A DNA stretch of 52,373 bases from Levilactobacillus senmaizukei DSM 21775 = NBRC 103853 (lineage in GTDB: Bacteria; Bacillota; Bacilli; Lactobacillales; Lactobacillaceae): NCBI RefSeq assembly GCF_001592085.1, contig NZ_BCWD01000016.1:1-52373 (forward strand). The letters are read 5' to 3'. How positions within the stretch are numbered: position 1 is the first letter of the stretch; every line of letters starts with the position of its first letter. The translations under genes were made by a program, and so were the position numbers. Below, piece by piece: positions 23,694 to 31,616 of the stretch. Under the pieces are notes generated by a model that was given only the letters and a program-made list of their open reading frames with translations, searched no databases and was not told where the DNA came from.

Positions 23694-24572
23694 ATGGAAA
23701 ACCAAGAACAAACAGCAAGTGCCGCCGATATTTTGACGCAGGCAATCGCCAACAAACTCGATTATTTAAGTACTTTACAGGCCGCTGTTCAGCACGGTGA
23801 CGACCGTAAGGTGTATGAACTCTTAGACCAAGTTCGTTACTTCCAGGAAGTTAAGAAGACGCGGACGACGCGGACCGTGAATCATTTAGCAGAATTAGTC
23901 GATAACATTCATCCCCAAATCAGTCACTACTTAAGTGATAACTTGATTGATTATTTAGGGCATATTTATCCATTTTTCTATTATGAAGAATATACGACCG
24001 GACTCTTCCACATCTATTTTGGTAATTGGTGGGACCGGCGGCTATTCGGCGACCTGGACGTTGTCAATGTGAAGTTCGAATTCGATCAAGCCGAATACCA
24101 GAAGCTACGGGATTCCTTTGCCTTAGAAAGCCAGAATCAACGCTTAAATACCGCTAAAATTGAACAAATTTCCGCCAATAGCGAACGGCTACAACAGTTG
24201 GTTGACGACCAAGCCAAGCGTGACACCGAAAAGGCCACGTTGCGCGACCAGCTTAAGGAAAACAGTGGCCGGAGCAGCATGCCTTGGGAATCCGGTAAGG
24301 TGAAAGACGAACGGCAAAATATCATTGATCAGCTAACAAAGTTGGCCGATGAAGATGAAAAGGCTTTGGACGCCCACAAGGCGATCAAGGAAAACGATGA
24401 TCAGATCTTGGTTCTGTCCAAGGAAGACACGATTCTGAATTATGAAAAGCAAAGCATCCGCGATGCCTTCGATGACTTTGAACATTTCGAATCTCACAAT
24501 GCTAGCCTATACGCTGACTATTTAAACAGCTTGCTGGGTAAGAGTGAAGGCGGGGTGACTGTCGATGATTAA
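23694..24572 (+). CDS. uncharacterised coiled-coil protein, first gene of a three-gene operon
   Basis: I do not recognise a named family. The 292-residue protein has no signal peptide or membrane helix. The N-terminal half (about 1-150) is globular and aromatic-rich, with FFYYEEYTTGLFHIYFGNWW. The C-terminal half (about 155-275) is strongly charged and heptad-like (for example TAKIEQISANSERLQQLV), so a coiled coil is likely; similar proteins could be labelled SbcC-like for that reason alone. The ATG at 23694 follows AGGGAT; upstream in-frame codons have no ribosome site. It overlaps the next gene by 8 bases, implying coupled translation. Confidence 0.75.
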   Translation: MENQEQTASAADILTQAIANKLDYLSTLQAAVQHGDDRKVYELLDQVRYFQEVKKTRTTRTVNHLAELVDNIHPQISHYLSDNLIDYLGHIYPFFYYEEYTTGLFHIYFGNWWDRRLFGDLDVVNVKFEFDQAEYQKLRDSFALESQNQRLNTAKIEQISANSERLQQLVDDQAKRDTEKATLRDQLKENSGRSSMPWESGKVKDERQNIIDQLTKLADEDEKALDAHKAIKENDDQILVLSKEDTILNYEKQSIRDAFDDFEHFESHNASLYADYLNSLLGKSEGGVTVDD

Positions 24573-25506
24573 TGAGAATGATCCGTCGACCCTGACAACC
24601 AGTGGCCGGTTGTTAAATTACAATGAAGCCATCAAAGCGGGCTTGGAAACTGGGATTACGTTTACCAAGCTCATGGACCAACTGATTAAGACCACCGATA
24701 CGGATGAATTGGTGGCCGCAGCCACACAACTGGCCAGTTTTCAATTGGACTCCGACTTTGTGACCTTCCCACATCAATATAGCAATGCCGATTACTACTT
24801 ATTATTTATGTCACGGATGTTGGAACTGCACGATCAAGGGAATAACGTGATTTTACAATCACGGGATCACAAAGAAGAGTTAACCCAACAGCTAACGCCG
24901 CTGGGAGATCGTGGGACCTTTAACTTTCGGATCGAAACGTCCGAAAATGGTGGGGTTTTCTATCGTGAACGTGCCACGGGACAAGCTCTGTTCTACCTGA
25001 ATTTGGAACGTAAGATGTTCCGGTTTAGTAGCCACGCACTGACCCAGTTATTTATCATTGATCTGCATGACACGGTCCCCGCCGAAACGGTGAAGACATC
25101 GGTGCAAATCTTGGTTGATTTTGCCCGGTTCCTCAAGGAAGACTACGGTTACTCCGTGGACTTTAACATTTTGGATGCTGCTAATCGTCAAAACTACGCC
25201 GTGCGAGCCGCCGACTTGCCAGCCGGCATCGTTGACCGTCTCTTCGTGGTCGCGGCCCAAAACGATTACATGTTGACCAACGGGGTTAATGGTAATGGGG
25301 CGGAGATCGCCTTGGATGGGGATGTCGTCGTTGACATCTTCAATAATCAGTTGGAAGGTCAACCAGAATGGGTCCTGACGGTTCATGACAATGAGCAGAA
25401 GGTTTCCTGGTTTGACGTGCTGATTAAGTACCCATTTATTCGCGACTGGTACTTAGAAAATTTGACGGATCTGGAAGTTAAGTCGGACCCATTGGTCTTT
25501 GATTAG
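24565..25506 (+). CDS. uncharacterised protein, second gene of the operon
   Basis: A soluble 313-residue protein that I cannot place in a family. The N-terminal third is helical (NYNEAIKAGLETGITFTKLM), the middle is mixed alpha/beta with aromatic strands (GVFYRERATGQALFYLNL, FRFSSHALTQLFIIDL), and the C-terminus is acidic with a hydrophobic strand (EWVLTVHDNEQKVSWFDVLI). No cysteine cluster, P-loop or obvious catalytic motif is visible. The start ATGATTAATGAG overlaps the upstream stop, and the third gene starts 15 bases after it, so the product very probably works with its neighbours. Confidence 0.75.
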   Translation: MINENDPSTLTTSGRLLNYNEAIKAGLETGITFTKLMDQLIKTTDTDELVAAATQLASFQLDSDFVTFPHQYSNADYYLLFMSRMLELHDQGNNVILQSRDHKEELTQQLTPLGDRGTFNFRIETSENGGVFYRERATGQALFYLNLERKMFRFSSHALTQLFIIDLHDTVPAETVKTSVQILVDFARFLKEDYGYSVDFNILDAANRQNYAVRAADLPAGIVDRLFVVAAQNDYMLTNGVNGNGAEIALDGDVVVDIFNNQLEGQPEWVLTVHDNEQKVSWFDVLIKYPFIRDWYLENLTDLEVKSDPLVFD

Positions 25507-25521
25507 AGAGGGATTGACGTC

Positions 25522-26064
25522 GTGTTAGAGTTAGCAAAATTAGTCCAACAGTCGATTGCATTAGACAATCAGATCACGACCGAACGAGACATTGAGCTGC
25601 CGCGTCATCGGCAGATTGAGAATGCCTATGTCGCATTAGACGTGGAGTTAGCCGAAGTGGCCAACACCTCGGAGTGGTTTAAGGTCTGGAAGACTCATCG
25701 TGGGAAGGCCGATGACGGCTTCACCGCAAGAGAGACGTTACTGACGGAATACACGGATGCCATGGATTTCTTCTTCCTAGTTGCGGCCAAGAAGGTTTGG
25801 ACGCAACTGATTATGTTAAAAGAAGAAGATTTGCAGGCTTTGGCAACGAGCCAGCCAGCAAAGGATCCCGACCAACAGTATTTAATTCTGAAACGGATGG
25901 TCTTCAATAGCCATTTCTCCCATCGTCAAGAGGACTTCCGACACGCTTGGCGATTGTTCCTGAAGTGGGGCTTTGTCGATTTTGGTTTCAGTCAAGATGA
26001 GATTCAGGCGGCTTACGAAGCCAAGCGACAGGTGAACCTCGACCGCCAAGCAAATAACTATTAG
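25522..26064 (+). CDS. dUTPase-like all-alpha NTP pyrophosphatase
   Basis: Likely a housecleaning nucleotide pyrophosphatase of the dimeric dUTPase (MazG-like, all-alpha) superfamily, releasing pyrophosphate from dUTP or a related NTP. The Mg-binding pattern is visible: ELAEVANTSEWFKVWK gives the first ExxE and EYTDAMDFFFL gives ExxD. The 180-residue length is normal for the group. The GTG start follows AGAGAGGGA. Being the last gene of a tight operon with two unknown proteins suggests a shared nucleotide-related task. The substrate is inferred from the family only. Confidence 0.8.
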   Translation: MLELAKLVQQSIALDNQITTERDIELPRHRQIENAYVALDVELAEVANTSEWFKVWKTHRGKADDGFTARETLLTEYTDAMDFFFLVAAKKVWTQLIMLKEEDLQALATSQPAKDPDQQYLILKRMVFNSHFSHRQEDFRHAWRLFLKWGFVDFGFSQDEIQAAYEAKRQVNLDRQANNY

Positions 26065-26072
26065 CAACAGGC

Positions 26073-26103
26073 AGGCTAGTTCGTGCTTACGGGCTAGCTT
26101 TTT
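26073..26103 (+). terminator. weak terminator after the three-gene operon
   Basis: The stem AGGCTAG/CTAGCTT (one G-T pair) with a 14-base loop and five T. It may allow partial readthrough into the TetR gene. Confidence 0.55.
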
Positions 26104-26128
26104 GTCCACTCAAAGGGGGAGTTCGGTG

Positions 26129-26749
26129 ATGGAAATGATTGATCCACGGGTGGTCCGGACAAACGAGCGTCTTCGTCAGGCCTTACATCAACTCTTGCAG
26201 GAACAGTCCTTAAAACAAATCTCAGTCCAGAAGTTAACCCAGTCGGCGCAGCTTACCCGGGGAACGTTCTACCTTCATTACAAAGACAAGGCGGACTTCT
26301 TGACGCAAACCGAGGATCAGGTGGTTAACGAATGGTTTACCGCGGCCAAGGTGACGTTAGCCCCGAATGGCGAACCCGTCGCGGGGTTTGCCTTGGCACC
26401 GGCTTTGCGCTACATTGAGAGCCATCGGCACATCGTGTCCGTCCTGTTAGGACCGGATTTTGGCCGATTCCGACCCCATTTACGGGAACGCTTTGAACAT
26501 GAACTGATGGGTTATTCGCGGCAGTTGACGCCACAACTGGCTAACCTGCCTCCCAAGGATATTCAGGTGACGTTCCTTGTCACGGCCTTTCTTGGTCTGG
26601 TTCAGCAATGGTTGGACGACGATCTACGGTACCGACCAGAGTTTTTGGCACGGGCCTTTCGGCAGATGATTTCGCCTGAGCTACGGCCCTTGGCGGGGTG
26701 GTTTTCTTTGGTAGGACTGGATGTCGACTCGATTTCAGAAAAGTCTTGA
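26129..26749 (+). CDS. TetR/AcrR-family transcriptional regulator
   Basis: A 206-residue regulator with an N-terminal helix-turn-helix: RLRQALHQLLQEQSLKQISV, then KLTQSAQLTRGTFYLHYKDK, the classic TetR signature. The ligand-binding C-terminal domain (about 65-190) is all-helical with RYIESHRHIVSVLL. The ATG at 26129 follows GGGGGAG. It lies 64 bases after the uncharacterised operon, so it may control that operon or itself. No clear operator palindrome was found next to it; its last codons overlap the rplU -35. Confidence 0.88.
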   Translation: MEMIDPRVVRTNERLRQALHQLLQEQSLKQISVQKLTQSAQLTRGTFYLHYKDKADFLTQTEDQVVNEWFTAAKVTLAPNGEPVAGFALAPALRYIESHRHIVSVLLGPDFGRFRPHLRERFEHELMGYSRQLTPQLANLPPKDIQVTFLVTAFLGLVQQWLDDDLRYRPEFLARAFRQMISPELRPLAGWFSLVGLDVDSISEKS

Positions 26750-26774
26750 CTCGGGTTATTGGTTCAGGTATAAT
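26746..26774 (+). promoter_or_regulatory. rplU-prp-rpmA promoter
   Basis: TTGACT (26746-26751) and TATAAT (26769-26774) with a 17-bp spacer form one of the strongest promoters in the window, as expected for ribosomal genes. The -35 overlaps the end of the TetR coding sequence. Confidence 0.9.
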
Positions 26775-26780
26775 TTTCAT

Positions 26781-26897
26781 GTTGTATTTGTGGACTTCCA
26801 CAGCTGCAACCGCTCGGAATAAGTCTTAAGTTTTCCGCCTTGCGGAGCACTTATCTTCGGCGAGTCTAAGTCTAAATATACAAGGAGGTGCACATAC
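26781..26897 (+). promoter_or_regulatory. ribosomal protein L21 leader RNA
   Basis: A structured leader of about 115 bases lies between the promoter and rplU. Paired segments include TGTGGA/TCCACA near 26806 and TCCGCC-TTGCGGA near 26834. L21 leaders of this size and position are a known Firmicutes element and are thought to bind a ribosomal protein for autoregulation. Identified by position and structure, not by a model search. Confidence 0.75.
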
Positions 26898-27206
26898 ATG
26901 TACGCAATTATCGTAACTGGCGGCAAGCAGTACAAGGTCGAAGCAGGCCAAGCTGTTTACGTCGAAAAGTTGAACGTTGAAGCTGGTGAAAAGGTTACTT
27001 TTGACCAAGTTGTCTTTGTTGGTGGTGACAAGCCTAAGATTGGGACGCCAACTGTCGCAGGAGCAACTGTTACCGGGACTGTTGAAAAGCAGGGTCTGGA
27101 AAAGAAGGTTGTTACTTTCAAGTACAAGGCCAAGAAGGGCCAACATACGAAGAAGGGTCACCGTCAACCATACACCAAGGTTGTCGTTGATGCGATCAAC
27201 GCTTAA
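26898..27206 (+). CDS. rplU: 50S ribosomal protein L21
   Basis: A 102-residue large-subunit protein binding 23S r[23 protein letters not shown] at the start, the beta-barrel [19 protein letters not shown], and the conserved C-terminal [26 protein letters not shown] precedes the ATG. First gene of rplU-prp-rpmA. Confidence 0.98.
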   Translation: MYAIIVTGGKQYKVEAGQAVYVEKLNVEAGEKVTFDQVVFVGGDKPKIGTPTVAGATVTGTVEKQGLEKKVVTFKYKAKKGQHTKKGHRQPYTKVVVDAINA

Positions 27207-27234
27207 AGCCTAAAGATTAAGAGAGGCGATCCCG

Positions 27235-27573
27235 ATGATTCATGCGACGTTCCATCATGGAACTAACCGAATCAATTCATTCCAAATCACTGGCCACGCT
27301 GACTCAGGTGAGTATGGTCAAGACATTGTTTGTGCCGCAGTTTCGGTGCTCGCGATTAGTACGGTGAACGGCTTACAACGAATCGCTCAGATTCCAGTTG
27401 AAGTCGAGAACCGCGATCAGGCAGGCGGCTTTCTGGAAGTCCGCTTACCACCAGAGCTGGGGGCAACGGCTGAACTTAAGGGACAAACACTTCTCCAGAG
27501 TTTTGAGGATGGATTACGAGATGTCGCCACAAATTACGCGGATTTTGTTAAATTCGTAGAAGTCAAAGATTAA
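27235..27573 (+). CDS. prp: ribosomal-processing cysteine protease Prp
   Basis: Removes the N-terminal extension of ribosomal protein L27. A 112-residue protein of the YsxB/Prp family with the catalytic pair His21 (ITGHADSGEYG) and Cys33 (DIVCAAVSVLAI). It lies between rplU and rpmA as in other Firmicutes with an extended L27. GAGAGG precedes the ATG. Its presumed substrate is encoded 18 bases downstream. Confidence 0.95.
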   Translation: MIHATFHHGTNRINSFQITGHADSGEYGQDIVCAAVSVLAISTVNGLQRIAQIPVEVENRDQAGGFLEVRLPPELGATAELKGQTLLQSFEDGLRDVATNYADFVKFVEVKD

Positions 27574-27591
27574 TTTGCGGAGGTGAAACTT

Positions 27592-27891
27592 ATGCTGATG
27601 AACATGAACTTACAATTCTTCTCTCACCATAAAGGTGGTGGGTCTACTGCTAACGGTCGTGACTCTGCTGGTCGTCGTCTTGGGACGAAGGCTGCTGATG
27701 GTTCTACTGTTACCGGTGGTTCTATCCTTTACCGTCAACGTGGGACGCACATCTACCCTGGCCTTAATGTAGGTCGCGGTGGTGACGATACTTTGTTTGC
27801 TAAGGTTGCTGGCGTCGTTAAATTCGAACGTCTGGGCCGTGACAAGCGTCAAGTATCCGTATACCCAGTTGCAGAAGAAGCAGCTAAATAA
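27592..27891 (+). CDS. rpmA: 50S ribosomal protein L27 with a cleavable extension
   Basis: A 99-residue large-subunit protein whose N-terminus reaches the peptidyl-transferase centre. The start [19 protein letters not shown] carries the Firmicutes extension with the LQFF motif after which Prp cleaves (known from Staphylococcus), exposing SHHKGGGST. The body [20 protein letters not shown] is canonical. ATG 27592 follows GGAGG; a GTG at 27583 in the same frame overlaps that site. Confidence 0.97.
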   Translation: MLMNMNLQFFSHHKGGGSTANGRDSAGRRLGTKAADGSTVTGGSILYRQRGTHIYPGLNVGRGGDDTLFAKVAGVVKFERLGRDKRQVSVYPVAEEAAK

Positions 27892-27914
27892 CACGAGGTT
27901 TTCCTCGTACGACT

Positions 27915-27960
27915 GAAGAGCTTGAGGCGAGACCAATTCGCTTTGAGTTCTTCTTTTTTT
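27915..27960 (+). terminator. terminator of the rplU-prp-rpmA operon
   Basis: A 16-bp imperfect stem beginning GAAGAGCTTGAGGCGA, loop GACCAAT, then CTTTTTTT. Confidence 0.88.
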
Positions 27961-28021
27961 CCATTAAAATGAAGCGTGCGAGACGCTGGCTTCGGTTAGC
28001 TTATCAGAAAGGGGGTTGTTC

Positions 28022-29086
28022 ATGACGAGTCGAATTGAACAGCTTCAGGCAACCTTTGCTTCATTGAGCATTGATGCGTTCCTGGTTTCATCACCGAGTG
28101 ATCAACGTTATTTGACCGGAACGAGTGTTGAGGCCGGCGACGGGTACCTGTTGGTCTTGGCACATTCGGCCGTCTTTGTGACGGATGCCCGTTATGAGGC
28201 TGAACTTGCCGTAACGATGCCGACCGTTCCCAAGACGATCACTCGGGACTATCTGCAGGCGGTTAATGCCGCCTTAGAGGGTGCTGGTGCGACCGTTCTT
28301 GGGATCGAGGATAGTTTAACTGTGGTCGAATACGAGTGGTTAGACGAGCACTTGATGACGGACATTGTTCCCATGACGGGGGTCGTTGGTGCGTTGCGTC
28401 AGATTAAGGATGCAACTGAGCTAATGGCTATTCGGCAGGCAACTCGGTTGACTAGTCAGGGGTTAGCAGCCCTCTTGGCTGTCCTGAAACCTGGGATGAC
28501 GGAACGGGGAGCTGCCCAGTGGTTGGAACGGTGGATGCAAGACCATGGGTCGACCGGCCCAAGCTTTGGTACCATCGTGGCTAGTGGGGAGCGTTCCGCT
28601 TGGCCCCACGGACAGGCGAGTGATAAGCAACTCAAAATGGGGGAACTAGTCACGATCGACTGCGGTTTTTACGTGGATGGTTATACATCAGACGTGACCC
28701 GGACGGTGGCTTTGGGTGATCCAGGTCGCGAATTGACGGCAGCCTATCAGGCGGTACAGCAAGCACAAGAGTTGATTCGTGCTGCGGTTAGGCCGGGCGT
28801 GACCGGCGATGAGTTGGACCGGATTGGCCGCGACTACCTCACCGAGTGTGGTTACGGTTCCGCGTTTCTTCATGGAACCGGTCATGGCATCGGGGTCGAT
28901 ATTCATGAGGGGCCGAACATTGGTCGAGGCTGGCCTGATGTGATGCAGGCTAACGAGGTCATTACGGTGGAGCCCGGCGTCTATTTCACTGGCAAGGGGG
29001 GCATCCGAATTGAGGATGACCTGTTAGTCACGGAAACGGGCAACGAGTGTTTAACGACCACACCACGGAATTTAATTATTCTGTAA
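28022..29086 (+). CDS. pepP: Xaa-Pro aminopeptidase or dipeptidase (M24B)
   Basis: A cytoplasmic metallopeptidase that removes residues preceding proline. It has 354 residues from ATG 28022 behind AAAGGGGG. The N-terminal creatinase-like domain (about 1-125) includes VSSPSDQRYLTG. The pita-bread catalytic domain has the metal ligands in TIDCGFYVDGYTSDVTRT (two Asp), GTGHGIGVDIHEGP (His) and EPGVYF and GIRIEDDLLVT (two Glu). It is homologous to Bacillus YqhT, which also lies just upstream of efp. Aminopeptidase P versus dipeptidase cannot be told from sequence alone. Confidence 0.92.
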   Translation: MTSRIEQLQATFASLSIDAFLVSSPSDQRYLTGTSVEAGDGYLLVLAHSAVFVTDARYEAELAVTMPTVPKTITRDYLQAVNAALEGAGATVLGIEDSLTVVEYEWLDEHLMTDIVPMTGVVGALRQIKDATELMAIRQATRLTSQGLAALLAVLKPGMTERGAAQWLERWMQDHGSTGPSFGTIVASGERSAWPHGQASDKQLKMGELVTIDCGFYVDGYTSDVTRTVALGDPGRELTAAYQAVQQAQELIRAAVRPGVTGDELDRIGRDYLTECGYGSAFLHGTGHGIGVDIHEGPNIGRGWPDVMQANEVITVEPGVYFTGKGGIRIEDDLLVTETGNECLTTTPRNLIIL

Positions 29087-29162
29087 GCGGTCCGGGTATC
29101 TTGCTTTTTATGGGTAAGAATTGATATTATAAAGAGGACATATTTTAGGAGGCTGACACATT

Positions 29163-29723
29163 ATGGCAATTTCAACTGCTGATTTTAAAAATGGTTTAAC
29201 TATCGAGGTCGATCACGCAATCTGGCGGATCGTTGAATTCCAACACGTTAAGCCTGGTAAGGGTGGCGCTTTTGTTCGTTCAAAGCTTAAGAACTTACGG
29301 ACGGGTGCCGTTCAAGAAAAGACTTTCCGTGCCGGGGCCAAGATGGAAAAAGCTGACATCGTGACTCGTAGCATGCAATACCTTTATGAAGATGCTGATA
29401 ACCGGGTCTTCATGGATACTGACAACTTCGAACAAATCGAAGTGCCAGACGACCAAATCAAGGGTCAATTACCTTACTTGCAAGAGAACATGAACGTTGA
29501 CTTGGTTCAATTTGGTAACGAAATCTTAGGGGTTGAAGTTCCAAACACGGTTGTCTTAGAAGTTACGGCAACTGAACCTGGTATCAAGGGGAACACCGCT
29601 TCCGGTGGATCCAAACCCGCTACCATGAACACTGGCTTAGTTGTGCAAGTACCATTCTTCGTTAACGAAGGCGACAAACTTTCGATTAACACGACCGATG
29701 GAACTTACATTTCCCGGGCATAG
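29163..29723 (+). CDS. efp: elongation factor P
   Basis: Rescues ribosomes stalled on polyproline. The 186 residues form three beta-barrel domains. The loop reaching the peptidyl-transferase centre is [14 protein letters not shown], with the lysine in PGKGG at the position modified in many species. The C-terminal signature [20 protein letters not shown] is intact. GGAGG lies 7 bases before the ATG. Confidence 0.98.
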   Translation: MAISTADFKNGLTIEVDHAIWRIVEFQHVKPGKGGAFVRSKLKNLRTGAVQEKTFRAGAKMEKADIVTRSMQYLYEDADNRVFMDTDNFEQIEVPDDQIKGQLPYLQENMNVDLVQFGNEILGVEVPNTVVLEVTATEPGIKGNTASGGSKPATMNTGLVVQVPFFVNEGDKLSINTTDGTYISRA

Positions 29724-29758
29724 TTTTCAAACTTTAATCAGTAAGGGAGGGTCAATGA

Positions 29759-30199
29759 ATGGCAGAAGAGACTAATATCATTTTAGAATCAAAGGAACCG
29801 GCTTTGGGCAAGATTGAAGTGGCACCGCAAGTGCTTGAAATCATTGTCGGTATTGCTGCAAGTCAGACTGATGGGGTTGCCCGGATGCGTGGCTCACTTG
29901 CCAACAGTTTTACCGAATTGCTGGGTCGTAAAGAACAGCACGGTAAGGGTGTCAAGCTGGTATTTGATGACGGTGAACTGGCCGTTGACGTGTACGTCTA
30001 CTTGAATTACGGCGTGGCGGTACCTAAGGTTGCCTTGGCCATTCAAGACAGCGTGAAGCAGCAACTATTGTTCATGACCGATCTCGACTTACGTGAAGTC
30101 AATGTTCACGTGGAAGGCGTCATTCCCGAAAAGACGGCGCAACAGGTTGATCCCGATCACCTGTTCAACGAAGCCGATGAAGGAGACAGTGATCAATAG
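29759..30199 (+). CDS. yqhY: Asp23/Gls24-family envelope stress protein (YqhY-like)
   Basis: A 146-residue cytosolic protein with the Asp23 fold: GKIEVAPQVLEIIVGIAASQTDGVARMRG, GKGVKLVFDDGELAVDVYVYL and QDSVKQQLLFMTDLDLREVNVHVEGV. Members appear to organise at the membrane and link envelope state to lipid metabolism; in Bacillus yqhY lies next to the acetyl-CoA carboxylase genes accBC, which are absent here. GTG of nusB overlaps its TAG by one base. Confidence 0.93.
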   Translation: MAEETNIILESKEPALGKIEVAPQVLEIIVGIAASQTDGVARMRGSLANSFTELLGRKEQHGKGVKLVFDDGELAVDVYVYLNYGVAVPKVALAIQDSVKQQLLFMTDLDLREVNVHVEGVIPEKTAQQVDPDHLFNEADEGDSDQ

Positions 30200-30627
30200 T
30201 GGCACTTACACGACACCAGATTCGGGAACGCGCTTTTCAGATGCTTTTTGCGCTGAATGCGAATCCCGACGCCGATCATGACGCTCTGTATCAACGGGTC
30301 TTAACGGACGACACGACGCAGGTTGTGCCGGTACCGGCTTACTTAGACACGTTGGTCACGGGTGTTTTGACCAACCAAACCGAACTGGATGCTCAGATCG
30401 AACAGTACCTGAGTACCGGTTGGCAGTTAAAGCGAATTGCCAAGACCGACTTGGTGATCTTACGACTGGCCTTTTTTGAAATTGACCATGTCGATGATGT
30501 GCCGGACCGGGTTGCGGTCAATGAAGCACTGGAACTGGCTAAGAACTTTAGCGATGACCGTTCACGTCGTTTTATCAACGGTGTGCTGGCTCATACGCTG
30601 GACGACTCGTCAGCACCTCAAGACTAA
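30199..30627 (+). CDS. nusB: transcription antitermination protein NusB
   Basis: Binds boxA RNA with NusE (S10) to prevent early termination in rRNA operons. A 142-residue all-helical protein: RHQIRERAFQMLFALNANPD, the LKRIAKTDLVILRLAFFEI helix, and VAVNEALELAKNFSDDRSRRFINGVL. Full length. The GTG start overlaps the yqhY stop. Confidence 0.96.
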   Translation: MALTRHQIRERAFQMLFALNANPDADHDALYQRVLTDDTTQVVPVPAYLDTLVTGVLTNQTELDAQIEQYLSTGWQLKRIAKTDLVILRLAFFEIDHVDDVPDRVAVNEALELAKNFSDDRSRRFINGVLAHTLDDSSAPQD

Positions 30628-30638
30628 TGAATTAAACG

Positions 30639-30670
30639 ACCGATGATGGTTTGCCATCATCGGTTTTTTT
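30639..30670 (+). terminator. terminator of nusB
   Basis: The perfect 11-bp stem ACCGATGATGG/CCATCATCGGT with TTTG loop, then six T. Confidence 0.92.
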
Positions 30671-30714
30671 GTGCCAGAATGCCGGGGTGCTCGTTCCCGT
30701 TTTCAGAATAACTA

Positions 30715-30723
30715 TGCTAAAAT
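30715..30723 (+). promoter_or_regulatory. extended -10 of folD
   Basis: TGCTAAAAT (hexamer 30718-30723) is about 40 bases before the folD ATG. Genes from folD to tlyA likely start here. Confidence 0.6.
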
Positions 30724-30763
30724 GAAAGATAACTTTGAATTTTAAACTGGGAGGAAATTCTTC

Positions 30764-31615
30764 ATGACGACCATTATTGACGGCAAGCAATTGGCCAAAC
30801 AGGTGAATGCAGCGACCAAGGAACGGGTTACCCAACTGGGTCAACGTGGTATCGTTCCCGGACTCGCGGTGATCATGGTGGGAGAAGACCCAGCGAGTGC
30901 CATCTACGTGCGCAACAAGCATCGTAAGGCCACCCAGTTAGGCATTAAGTCTATTGTTCGCGAGTTACCGGCCACGATTACACAGGCAGAATTACTGGCG
31001 GTGGTTCAAGATTATAATCAGGATCCCTCGATTCATGGGATTCTGGTGCAATCGCCGCTGCCGACGGGACTCGACGAACGGGGAATTGTGGCGGCGATCG
31101 ATCCCGCTAAGGACGTCGATGGGTTTCATCCCCTAAATGTCGGGAAGACCTTTGCTAATTTACCAGGCAACTATCCCGTCTCCTGCACGCCGCGGGGAAT
31201 CATGACCATGTTAAGGTCCTTGAACGTTCCTCTAAAAGGCAAGCATGCCGTGGTCGTTGGTCGGAGCATGATTGTTGGTCGGCCAATGGGGGCTTTGTTG
31301 CTGAACGCCGATATGTCGATGACGATCACGCATCAGTACAGTGAAAGACTAAGCGATATTACCAAGACGGCCGATGTATTGGTCGTGGCCACGGGGGTTG
31401 CCCATCTGATCAAGGCGGCCGACGTGAAACCCGGCGCTATTGTCATCGACGTGGGCATGGATCGTGATGAGGATGGTAAGCTAACCGGTGATGTTGATTT
31501 TGACGGCGTGTTTGCCAAGGTTGGTGCTATTTCTCCCGTACCAGGTGGTGTGGGTCCCATGACGATTGCCACCTTGATGCAACAGACTGTGGATTTGTGC
31601 GAGTGGAGTGAATAA
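30764..31615 (+). CDS. folD: methylenetetrahydrofolate dehydrogenase/cyclohydrolase
   Basis: A bifunctional enzyme that interconverts 5,10-methylene-THF, methenyl-THF and 10-formyl-THF with NADP. The 283 residues carry EDPASAIYVRNKHRKATQLG (catalytic lysine in YxxxK: Y-V-R-N-K), the substrate loop HGILVQSPLPTGL, the PAKDVDGFHP motif, and the dinucleotide-binding VVGRSMIVGRPM. GGAGG precedes the ATG. Confidence 0.97.
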   Translation: MTTIIDGKQLAKQVNAATKERVTQLGQRGIVPGLAVIMVGEDPASAIYVRNKHRKATQLGIKSIVRELPATITQAELLAVVQDYNQDPSIHGILVQSPLPTGLDERGIVAAIDPAKDVDGFHPLNVGKTFANLPGNYPVSCTPRGIMTMLRSLNVPLKGKHAVVVGRSMIVGRPMGALLLNADMSMTITHQYSERLSDITKTADVLVVATGVAHLIKAADVKPGAIVIDVGMDRDEDGKLTGDVDFDGVFAKVGAISPVPGGVGPMTIATLMQQTVDLCEWSE

Positions 31616-31616
31616 T

